Source: Gordionus sp. m RMFG-2023
Lineage: Eukaryota > Nematomorpha > Gordioida > Chordodea > Parachordodidae
Length of the DNA stretch: 64,000 bases
Direction of reading: 5' to 3'
NCBI RefSeq assembly: GCF_954871325.1
Contig: NC_088778.1
Location: 33,120,730 to 33,184,729, forward strand
Within the stretch, counting starts at the first letter, position 1. Every line of letters begins with the position of its first letter. The notes beneath the pieces were generated by a model. The model saw only the letters and a program-made list of their open reading frames with translations. It was not told where the DNA came from and ran no database searches. Both the position numbers and the translations under genes were made by a program. Below, one piece after another: positions 1-10,058 of this stretch.

Positions 1-734
1 TTTTGAAAATTAAATAGGTATTTTTCTTTTCTTATAATAAATACAATCGCTTTATATAAATTAGATTTCCAGGTCTGTATGATAATGTAATAGCTGCTAT
101 CGCTCATCCTAGTTTCAAGTTAAATTGGCCATACATTAATTTGACTGAATCTAAAGGGCAACTTGATAGGCTGATGGTAACGTTAAAAAATTGTCATGCC
201 TAACCACGATACTAATACTATAGCAAGATCGAAACCGCGGCCTTCCATAGACGATTTTTTTGAAATAAATAATAATAATATTATTGAACCTCTAGATGCT
301 TTTTTTAAATCTAAAAATACTCATTTAAATATTTTTGATGATTTTTTTCATATAAAGAGTGTGTTTATTAAATTTAATACTCCGTTGCCCTCAAAGTGCT
401 GAACGATTATTTAGTATGGCAAAGCTTATACTTTCTGATCGTCGCTCTAGACTTAGGGATGACAGTACCGAAATGTTATTATTATTAAAGTGCAATAATA
501 AATAAATTGGATATATATATGTAACAAATTATAGTCATGTTTTTATACCAATATTTTATTTGTGGAAATAAAGTTACGTAAAAAATATTTTAAAACAAAA
601 ATTAAAATAGCGTAAAAAGTAACTTTAGCTTCTTTTTTTTTTAAAGTAGCTAATAGCGCGCTACTTTTTTATTAAAATAGCGGTGGCGATGCGATACATT
701 TAAAAGTAGCGTTTAACCATTGTTAACAACACTG
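1..734 (+). mobile_element. hAT transposon, 3' part (left end outside window)
   Basis: The right end reads GTTAACAACACTG, the reverse of the hAT-like end CAGTGTTGTTAAC. Inside is the C-terminal part of a ZBED-like hAT transposase. Between the coding remnant and the end lies a short subterminal region with repeated AAAGTAGC/GCTACTTT motifs. A second, reversed copy of the same 3' end begins at 19533. The left end and target duplication lie outside the window. Confidence 0.75.
70..505 (+). pseudogene. hAT transposase C-terminal remnant (ZBED type)
   Basis: Three open stretches in different frames resemble the C-terminal half of a hAT transposase. The first (about 70-198) has the HPSFKLNW motif seen ahead of the dimerisation domain. 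The second (196-402) carries the linker and the run into FNTPLPS. The third (about 396-505) has the dimerisation signature AERLFSMAK followed by LSDRRSRLRD and LLLLKCNN. A stop near 198 and a frameshift near 395 break the reading frame, so this copy cannot make transposase. The N-terminal BED finger and the first catalytic Asp are outside the window. Confidence 0.75.
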
Positions 735-1520
735 ATTAAAACATATTTTTAATAAAATTGAATGACGTATTTGTTTAAAAAAAAAATGATTAATACTTAA
801 TTTCTTTTTGCTTGTCAGTCAAAGAATATGATTGACCTTTTCTAACCCCGAACCCTACACGTTTTTGTTGAACTTGTCACGAAACCAATTAATTATGAAC
901 CCGAAGTAAGTCTTCGTTTATATACATATCTTCTTAGTCATTTGAAGGACAACAAGTCATCAATCTAAATTTCGGATAAAATATTATGCGTTACTAAGAT
1001 TAACCGAGCGTGAAAGCAAAGATTTAGCCCCCCTCCACTTACTCCCTTTACCCTTACTCTCAAAGAGTTTTTATGTGGCTCTGAAAACTCCAGCGCCTCC
1101 CAGTGCTGTGCGCGCGTCTTTTACGCCTGCGCTGCTATGGGTTTTGCCATGATAAATTTTAAACGATGCATATTGGTTGGGTAAGATAAGAATTTTTTTT
1201 TTTTTTCAAATTATAATTCCCAAATTTTAAAAAAAATAAATTGTATGTTTTTTATATATCAAAAAATATCATTTCGAACTTTTAGCTTATTTTGTTTTTT
1301 TTAGGTGGATAAGGATGAAAATATTTAGGTCAAAGTCATTTTAGAAGAAATGCGTAAATATTCATATATAAACTCTTTTTTTTTTCTATTTAAAAAAAAA
1401 TTAGGATTATTTTTAAAAGTTAAATATACCTTTAAAACTCTTTGAGTTTAACTTCTATTAATAGATGAAAGGGAATTTCACAATTTTTTGGTAAAAATTT
1501 TAAAAAAAAAATTTTAATAT
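735..1520. other. stretch without recognised gene
   Basis: No convincing reading frame on either strand. A less A+T-rich patch (about 1020-1140) has no recognisable coding content. The rest is low-complexity A/T sequence. Confidence 0.5.
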
Positions 1521-1900
1521 TAGAAAAGAAAAGGGAAGAAAAGAAAAGGGAAGAAAAGAAAAGGGAAGAAAAGAAAAGGGAAGAAAGAAAAGGAAAGAAA
1601 AGAAAAGAGAAGAAAAGAAAAGGGAAAGAAAAGAAAAGAAAAGAAAAGAAAAGAAAAGAAAAGAAAAGAAAAGAAAAGAAAAGAAAAGAAAAGAAAAGAA
1701 AAGAAAAGAAAAGAAAAGAAAAGAAAAGAAAAGAGAAAGAAAAGAAAAGAAAAGAAAAGAAAAGAAAAGAAAAGAAAAGAAAAGAAAAGAAAAGAAAAAG
1801 AAAAGAAAAGAAAAGAAAAGAAAAGAAAAGAAAAGAAAAGAAAAGAAAAGAAAAGAAAAGAAAAGAAAAGAAAAGAAAAGAAAAAGAAAAGAAAAGAAAG
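1521..1900. repeat. AAAAG pentanucleotide satellite
   Basis: About 380 bases of nearly pure AAAAG units, with AAGGG-bearing variants at the left edge and a few AAAAAG or AGAG interruptions. All purines are on the plus strand, so this is a polypurine tract. Confidence 0.97.
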
Positions 1901-3267
1901 ATTTTGAGGATCTAAATTTTGCTCATACTATTTTTTTAAAAAAGATCTAAAAAATAAGATTAGTATATAGAGATCTCTTCATATTTATTTTAATAAATTA
2001 ATTCGTACTATCAAATTAAAATTATATTCCTGAAAAAAATTTTATATTAAAATATAATTACACGTAACACCTATCTAAAAAAAATATATAATTTATCTAT
2101 AAAATATATATATAAATTTTAAAAAATATATATTTATAAAAATAAACTATTAAAATCAAGTCGGAATGACTTAACGATTCATGTATAGAAATACAGTATG
2201 TTGGGAAAATTTCGATAAATACACTATTATTGCCTTAATAAATTATAACTCTCTATTGGATCACCTATAATAACGTAACTTTTGCCCTATTGTTTTAAAT
2301 AATTTTGAGGGATTGAGATCCAAATAAACTATGTGGATGTCTTTAAATATCGGAACCAACAAAGGATTGCTTAGGTGGGCTGTATTTATGGGTTTTTAAG
2401 TTATTTTCTCTCTAATGGATTAGTAGAAAAAGAATCAGGAAAAACGTTCTACATAAGCCTAATCCTAAACAAGAGCTATTCCTTGATTCTAAGATATTAG
2501 GATCTGGTTTGATATTGTTGAGGCTGAGAGGATTCCAGTGAGTAAAGTATATTTGTGGCTCTCAACGTTCTATTGATGATCAAATACTGCATAATGCCTG
2601 AGTAGTGTGCCTTTTGAAATGCAACAATATAGAGAATTATGGCCGAAGCTGTCGATATGGGTGAGAGCCTTGGAATCGTATATTCGCAACCTAATCAAAT
2701 AATAATCGCTATTCTAAGTTTTTCATTGGTAAGTAAGAAACCTAAATCAGAACTAGGCAATGCTTCTAACCATTCGGTTTGGTAAAGGGGTTGTTTGGAC
2801 TGCGGGTTAGATTTGGTCAAAGAAAGCTAGATGAGGATTTCCTTTTAACAGTTCCGAAGGAATACTGTATCAATGATAAATATCAGTCATATTATTTTAC
2901 AGATCTTGGATATTAGCTGTTAAAGGCTTTTTCTGTTCCAGAGGTCTAAGGCTGTCATATAAGATGATCCAATCTTAATTTTTTGTTAATTCAACCTTCA
3001 TCCTATTATTGTTGGTATTTATAAATTACCTTGACTCTAAATTAAAAGGTTGACTCCTAACTACAAATTTGGATCTTTTGAAGATTCTAAAGGTAATCAA
3101 CTATTCAATTTACCTGCACTTTACTGTTCATTTTCAATTTTTAAAGCTCTCTTTTTTTTTTAAATACTAGTTTCTGAATCTCCTTTTTTAATAACTAGAA
3201 AGCCCCCATATACTTCTAGGGCAGAACCTTCATAGTTAAGATACGTGAAACTAACTTACCTAAATAT
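1901..3267. other. stretch without recognised gene
   Basis: No gene seen. About 2440-2580 is diverged from, but alignable with, the segment around 8985-9045 plus 9621-9690 (shared CCTTGATTC and ATCTGGTTTGAT), so this is a dispersed repeat of unknown class. In the second copy a 575-bp element has inserted into it. Confidence 0.4.
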
Positions 3268-3640
3268 TAGTGATGTTAAATCACCTAACTTTGACCGACT
3301 CCAATATGGCGTGGTCAAAATTATCCCCTAGAAAAATGGGCTTAAACGTCTAAGTTTAGCTTCAACCTAATGATGGAGACTATGGCTAAGCCCTTTTTAG
3401 TGTTGTTAAACGGCTCATTTTGAGCCTATTTTTTAAAACGGCTAACTCAATATTTTAGCCAGAAAAATATTACCTACGCCTCGAGATTTCGTTAATGTGT
3501 GCTTAGACCTTTGTTCCTTCTATGAGCAAAATCTTCAGGCTTGCGTAAGATATTTCTGGATGAAATAATGAGTTAGAACGAGCCGTTTAAAACACTAGCC
3601 GTTTTAGAGCTAGCCAAAGTTAGATGATTTAACAACACTA
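3268..3640. mobile_element. small inverted-repeat element, family B, with a family A element inside
   Basis: Family B ends are TAGTGATGTTAAATCACC on the left and the inverse ...GATTTAACAACACTA on the right. Flanks CTAAATAT and CTAAATTA are a likely degraded 8-bp target duplication. A better preserved family B copy lies at 53915-54098. The centre is interrupted by the family A element at 3398-3597. Non-autonomous and non-coding; the 8-bp duplications suggest mobilisation by a hAT transposase. Confidence 0.75.
3398..3597. mobile_element. family A fold-back MITE nested in family B
   Basis: A near-palindromic element. It starts TAGTGTTGTTAAACGGCTC and ends with the inverse ending AAAACACTA. The flanks GCCCTTTT and GCCGTTTT match at 7 of 8 positions. 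The arms contain AACGGCTAACTCAATATTTT and its complement. Related copies lie at 20632, 27805, 33009, 48666 (half), 54877, 55188 and 57988 (half). Confidence 0.85.
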
Positions 3641-3893
3641 CTAAATTATGATTTTAGAAAAATAGGTACAGCAAAACTTATCTAATTTGGGCTCCTTAGG
3701 GCCCGAGATTTTTGCCCAACTTAGACAGTTGCCTAGTTTATCAAGAGTTTTTACTTTTTTTTAAAAAAAAATATTTTACCATCTGTTATATTCTTAGTTA
3801 CTCAAATAGGTGTGATTTTGTTCAACCATTTTTAAACAATTTTTATTTTATTATTAATTCATTCAAAATCTTCATTAAAATTATGTATCACAA

Positions 3894-4110
3894 ATAAAAT
3901 AATAATGTATAAAGCTATTATAAAATGGTTGTAAACAAAATAATAAAGTATAAAACTATTATAAAATGGTTGTAAACAAAATAATAATGTATAAAACTAT
4001 TATAAAACGGTTGTAAACAAAATAATAATGTATAAAACTATTATAAAACGGTTGTAAACAAAATAATAATGTATGAAACTATTATAAAATGGTTGTAAAC
4101 TATTAAATAC
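3894..4110. repeat. 41-bp minisatellite, first block
   Basis: About five head-to-tail copies of a 41-bp unit containing AATGTATAAAACTATTATAA followed by AACGGTTGTAAAC. The units differ at one to three positions. A second block lies at 4387-4520. The short reading frames over these blocks come from the repeat and are not genes. Confidence 0.93.
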
Positions 4111-4386
4111 AAGTAACAATGTTTATTAATGTATTTTGTATTATAGAAGACCTAAGGCTTAAAACGATATATTATATTTAATATTAAATTGATTTTTTAA
4201 AACGTTATACAATGATTTTTATTTAATATTAAATTGATCTTAATTTTGTATCCAAGATGATAATGATTATTTTCACCTTTTGTTTTCTTGATCTTAGTTG
4301 AAAATAAAATCTTCATTCTTCTTTAATTATTCAATACAATCGCTCACAATTTATTCTATTCAATTATTACAATTTCTCTTTCATTA

Positions 4387-4520
4387 TAAACAAAATAATA
4401 ATGTATTAAATTATTATAAAATGGTTGTAAACAAAATAATAGTGTATAAAACTATTATAAAATGGTTGTACACAAAATAATAATGTATAAAATTATTATA
4501 AAATGGTTGTAAACAAAATA
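4387..4520. repeat. 41-bp minisatellite, second block
   Basis: Three copies of the 41-bp unit found at 3894-4110, separated from that block by about 275 bases of unrelated sequence. Confidence 0.9.
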
Positions 4521-5444
4521 ACAATAAAAATTAAAAAAAATTAACTTATGAAATAAAATTAAAGTAAGATGTTATCTTTGTTTGTTTATAAACAATATTT
4601 CTTTGCATGGCGTTTGATAATGTCTTCCTTGGATTTAAGAATAAAATAACAGTAAATACCCGCTTTGTAGAGGTCTTATGTAAATAGACTAAAGATAAAT
4701 CTGCCCACTTTACATAGTAGATAGATGCCGAGATATTTTCTAAGAGTAGTTAATAGAATTTTATTGGAACTAAAATTTTTGTCAAATCAGGGAGTTGCCC
4801 AAATTATAAAGAGCCCAAATTATAAAGAGCCCAAATTAGACAGGTTTGAGCATATATTTACTAAATGTTCTTGGTATAAAAAGAAGAAAGAAAGAAGGAA
4901 GGAAATAGGAGAAGGAAAGAAAGAAAGTAAAGAAAAAAACTATCCACAGTAATAAATAAATTATATAAATTAACATGGCATTTGAGTTTTATATTTATTT
5001 ATTATGGTTTAACAAAATTACGCGTAGGTTTTTTTAAAAATATCTTTGTCACATATTTTATATTTTATTCAAGAAATTGTCGCTTAAAGCCATCAGACTA
5101 ATTTTGTCCTTTAACTTTAAAAAATATTTTTAATTTTGATTTACACAAAGAAAACAATTTTTAGTTTTAGTTTTAAAATATGATCCTTGTCTGTCCAAAA
5201 AAAAAGGAATTAAATAAGGCTTATTATTTTAACATATATAAAGTGTAATGTGATATGTGATATGTGATATCTGATATGTCTAAAATAGGTTTTTATTAAC
5301 AAAGTAAAAGGTTATTATTATATAGGTTATTTAAGAAAGAATTTTAAAGACATTTTGGAAAAATTAGTCTTACTAATATATAATATATTAAAAAAAACAT
5401 TAGGTTTTTTAAATTAAAAATTTCACGAGATAAAAAAAATAATA
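4521..5444. other. upstream region of the repeat-protein gene; no gene seen
   Basis: A+T-rich sequence with a purine-rich patch (4880-4940) and a short GTGATAT tandem repeat near 5250-5280. No promoter motif can be called with confidence, although this is the sequence directly upstream of the gene at 5445. Confidence 0.4.
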
Positions 5445-7801
5445 ATGAAAATTTTAGTTTCGCTCGGTTCGTTTCTTTACTTTCTCTTTGTATGCAATTG
5501 GGCCACAGGTGGTAACATACAGATACACATTATATGTTAATAAGATATATATATATATTATAGTAAATAACTTTTAAGTATATATATATAATACGCTTAT
5601 ATCACTTTATAAATTACGATTTTAAGGTAAATTTGTGTAATTCCCTTCTAAAGATATTTAATCAAGCTATTTTTGTTTCTCTTTCAATATTATTTATTAA
5701 ATATTCGAATTAAATCAGTTTTTATTTTTTTTGATATAACGATTACACGCAAATTTTTTTTTATACAATATATTGTCCAGAATTTCAAAATGTGACGCTA
5801 GGAAATGTGATTCTCTCATCGCCAAATCAAACATTTTCTTTAGGGTCGCCCTTCACGCTTGATAATTCGACCTCTGTTAAATATAATGTTACAAAGCTCA
5901 TCCATATAACGACATCCGTTGTTAGTTTGATACCAAATAAGAGCATCATATCTGCAGGTTTAATCTCATCCGGAGAAATAATAATTACAACTGATTTATC
6001 CCCTATATCAGGCGCGGAACTGGTTTTAAAAAATATATCGTCAATCCATTTATCTGACGTTAATGCTAGTAGCCATATAAAAAATATTCTTAAGTTGTCT
6101 AATACATCATCTGCCGGACTCGTCCTATCAATGACGCCAAATGATCTATTCCCTGTATCGGGAGCGGGACTCAGTTTGAAAAACCTTTCAGCAATCCATT
6201 CTTCCACATCTAACGTTACGGTTAGCGGCAATACAAAAAATGTGCTCAATTCATCTAATGTAAAATCTGCTGGCCTGACATTAACAAATATATTAAAGCA
6301 TCCATCTACTGAATCAGAGTCGGGGCTTGTTTTAAAGAACATATCAACCCATTCTCTTATATCTAACCATACTGGTAATAGCAACAAAACAAATCTTATG
6401 TCGTCTAATGTAACATCTGCTGGTCTGGTCTTAACAAATATATCAATTGATTTATATCCTATATCAGGTGTAAGACTCCTTCCGAAAAACTTATCATCAA
6501 TTCATTCTTCTATATCTAACGCTACTACGAGTGGTAATACAATAGAAGCAGTTATATTCAATGTAACCTCTGCTGGCCTAGTCTTATCAAATATATCGAT
6601 TGACCTATTTCCCATATCAGGAGCAGGACTCGTTTTGAAAAACTTATCATCAATCCATTCTCCTGTATCTAACGTTACTGCAATTGGAAAAACAACAAAT
6701 ATAATTATACCATCTAATGAAACATCTGCTGAACTGGTCATATCAAATATATCAGGCGTAGGGCTTGTTTTAAAAAACTTATCTACCTATTCTTCTACAT
6801 CTAGCGTTATTGGAAGTAGCAATACAACAAATGTTCACATGTCATCTAATGTAACATCTGCTCGCCTGGTTGTTTTAGCAAATATATCATCAATAGAAGC
6901 TTTAACTACTGTATCATCTGCTGCTTTAACGTCAACAAAAAGTATTTCAAAAGCAATAGGTCATATCGTAACGAATGGGTCATCGATTGTATCTGCTGGA
7001 CTTATTTTACAAAATATATCATTTCCCGTATCAAAAAATGTATCATCTATATCCACAATTAACTCAATATTATTAAATTCTTCGACATTCCGAAATCTGA
7101 CATCTAAAAATGAAACATCCATTTCTAACATGTCTAAATTAGGTGTTCAAGCAATACCAACAGTATTATCTTCTGATTCAATTTTACATACCTATGTACT
7201 TAGAAGAATAGTAAAAAATGTGTCTATACCGTCCAATGTAATATCTGCCGGCTTGGTTTTGGGTCATATATCACCCCTTTATGCTATATCGCTTAATTTA
7301 ACAACTAAAAAATTATCATCAGAAATATCTTCTGTCTCATCAATTCCTCTTGTTTCATCAGTGGGTTTGATCTCAACAAAAGAATCAAACGTTACTAGTC
7401 AACTTAGTATTTCAACAGGTGGATTAAATACTATAGAAATCTCCACAAAAATGCCAATTAATGCAACCTCTAAAGTGACATCTGCTGCATTAATTTTGAA
7501 CAATATATCATCGATTGGAGCTAACATGCTAAATGAGACTAAAGCGACAAATTCAAATATAAAATCTACCGTAAAATCTGGAAGTCTTATATTAAGCGGG
7601 ATATCTAAAATCAGGTCAAATATATCAAGTATTCATCCCATTAATTCGAATATTTCTGAAGCCTCTAATCTATCTGCTGCCGCCTTAGTTATTGAAAAAT
7701 CAATTATTCAAGTTTCTAATGCTACAAAAAAATCAGCAATTACTAAACTACCAATTATGATGATAACAACACAAAGAAATCGGTCTATCATAAATGAATA
7801 A
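5445..7801 (+). CDS. secreted Ser/Asn-rich repeat glycoprotein, two exons
   Basis: Exon 1 is 5445-5508 and exon 2 is 5781-7801, joined across a 272-nt GT-AG intron inside a Glu codon, giving 694 residues. Exon 1 supplies a classic signal peptide: MKILV, a hydrophobic core LGSFLYFLFVC, then NWAT. The long open frame in exon 2 has no ATG near its start, which supports the joined model. The mature chain is built from about 20 degenerate repeats (about residues 79-655) centred on S-A/G-G-L-V-L followed by N-I/L-S. They alternate at spacings of about 17 and 38 residues. I count about 45 N-x-S/T sequons, no mature cysteine, and no C-terminal membrane segment. Likely a heavily glycosylated secreted or surface-coat protein (inference). 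I recognise no family. Confidence 0.8.
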
Positions 7802-9045
7802 TTTTATAAAAACCTACAGTCGTAGAGACTATAAAGCAAAACAAAGAAAATATCCTTTCATCATTACTTTGTAATATCTAAAGTGATTTTGAATAGAATA
7901 TTTAGTATAATATTATTTTATTTCAAATCTTTTTTAGAATTCTGTGATTATTTAATCACACAAACACCATAAATTTTTTGATAAAATAATATATATTTTT
8001 TATCTTCAATTAAGAAATTAGTCAAATGAGATGTCAAAGTTTGTGAGGTAATCATTTTCCATAATCTATAAGTCCGAATTTTTAAAAATTATTGATCAAA
8101 TCATCACATAAAATAAATAGGAGATTCAATATAATTTTATCTTAAACAACAGAAAAAATCAATGTCCATTTGTAAATCTAGCTACTTAATCTCAATTCAT
8201 GACTTAATTATCAACAATATTTTAAAAAATTTATTTTAACCTTTCAAACTTTTAATTATTTTAAAACACTTATATTATTATTTTCAAAATAAATAAAAAT
8301 AAATAGATTTATATAAATTTTTCAAATGTATTCGTTAATAAATTTGTAATCGCGTTTTGACCTAGATGGCGTAAAATATGTTAAATACATTTTTATTGTT
8401 ATTTATATATTATTTAAAATATTGTTTATAGATTATGCTTTTAAGAATATAATTATATTATAATTTTAAAAAATAAATTTGTAAGTCATCTCATTTGAAA
8501 ACAAAAATATTAACTTTGCAATTAATGTATTATTATATGATGGTGGGTTAATGGCCCTTTGTCTATCTCCTTTAATTTAATATATATTCTCTTTGCTTTA
8601 TCCCAATATACCATCTTGAAAAATATTCTATTTTTTTTGCGTTATTAGAAAAAAGGTACATATTTCAAACAAAGTATTTTTCCATCATATACTTATTTTA
8701 TTAATCACAGCTTACTACATTCCGTATAAAGGATCGCGAAGGGAGCAGTCAATAAGTTATTGATAGTTTTTTATTGAACAACTTGGTTCAGGTAAATGCC
8801 TGATACCAAACGCGCGAACAGCGTTAGCGGTTAGCTTAAGATAAGACTATGAACAAAATGACCTCAGGTATCTGAAACTACCCAACGAGAAAATGTTTAT
8901 GGCTATATTTATTTGTCTTTATGTTTTCTGCTCTCATGATGAACAGAAAAAGGTCTGGCAAAACTATCTAAATAAAACACAAGTATAATCCCAAGCGAGA
9001 GGCATACCTTGATTCCAAGGGACTAGGGTAATCCCATCAGATCTG
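7802..9045. other. stretch without recognised gene
   Basis: A/T-rich downstream flank of the repeat-protein gene, then from about 8700 a less A+T-rich dispersed repeat related to 2440-2580. No reading frame of note. Confidence 0.4.
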
Positions 9046-9620
9046 CAGCGTCTACATGACAGGCTTTTTACTGGATGCAAACCCCCTTCAAAAACCTTTG
9101 CTTACCCCCTAAAAATCCCCGCCGACTGCGGCAGCGGTGTCCCCTTATTATTATTTTCACCTATTAAATTTATTGATACTCTTTTCAGAGAATTTATAAA
9201 GGATAACTTAAATTAATCTATCTCTACTACCAACTATCGATATTTTGTAAATATAAAGAACTTATTTTTTAGATAATAAATTCAATAAAAACCTCCATTA
9301 TTTACAATGAATTAATTATGGCATTATGAGCTTGATGAAATACCTAAACCTTTTAAAATTATATTTAGAAGGATAGCAGAAAGTTTTATTTGGAAAACAA
9401 TGTGTATGATTGTTTGCAATATATATTTGGTCGATGAATTGTATTATAAAAATAACTATATAATAAAAGTATTAATTTTTACAGCAATAAATTTTGTCCT
9501 ATTTCATCTCAAAATTTATAGATAACCCCAAAAATTTATCCTACCCCCATTAAAGTAGCTTACTCCCTCAAAAAAATAGGATGCAAACTGTTCCTACCCC
9601 TCCTGCTCATGTAAACGCTG
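9046..9620. mobile_element. 575-bp MITE (CAGCGTCTACATGA ends)
   Basis: Ends CAGCGTCTACATGA and TCATGTAAACGCTG are inverted. The direct repeat AGATCTG flanks both sides (at least 7 bp). A second copy in the opposite orientation lies at 15564-16140, and fragments occur near 31451 and 58150. Non-coding. The size and duplication length fit a non-autonomous hAT derivative. Confidence 0.85.
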
Positions 9621-10058
9621 AGATCTGGTTTGATTGTCAGACCTGAGGCCAGAGGGTTTCAGCATATTATTTGCAATTATTAATGAAATTTTAATTTAAT
9701 CTATGCCGAATTTCCTCACCGAATTGTCGCCGGGCCGTGTCGTGAAATCAAATTCTAACCCTTATAAAATTTTGAATTTTTTTAAAAATGAGTTTGGGGA
9801 TGATATATTTCATAATTATACCAATATAAGGTTGTAATTCATTAAATATAACAATCATTCTGCCTTGCGCCCCGGTAGAAAGTATTTAGTATGTCATGAT
9901 AAAAATTTTAAAAATCTTTTGTTACTAAGAATATAACAATTATTATAATTTAATTATATATTTAGTATATGAATTATTGATATCTAACAATTACTAGTAA
10001 TTATATATTGTATATATGTGATATAAGCTTAATTTTTTTGGACTCACTTTATTTAAAT
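9621..10058. other. stretch without recognised gene
   Basis: A+T-rich sequence between the 575-bp element and the hAT transposon; no gene seen. Confidence 0.4.

Noticed and set aside
1521-1900. AAAAG array considered as telomere-like DNA
   Set aside because: Internal position, unit unlike known telomere repeats, and unique sequence on both sides.
5827-6741. Long minus-strand open frames (186 and 79 codons)
   Set aside because: Shadows of the repeat-protein exon: codon bias of the Ser/Asn repeats keeps the opposite frame open.
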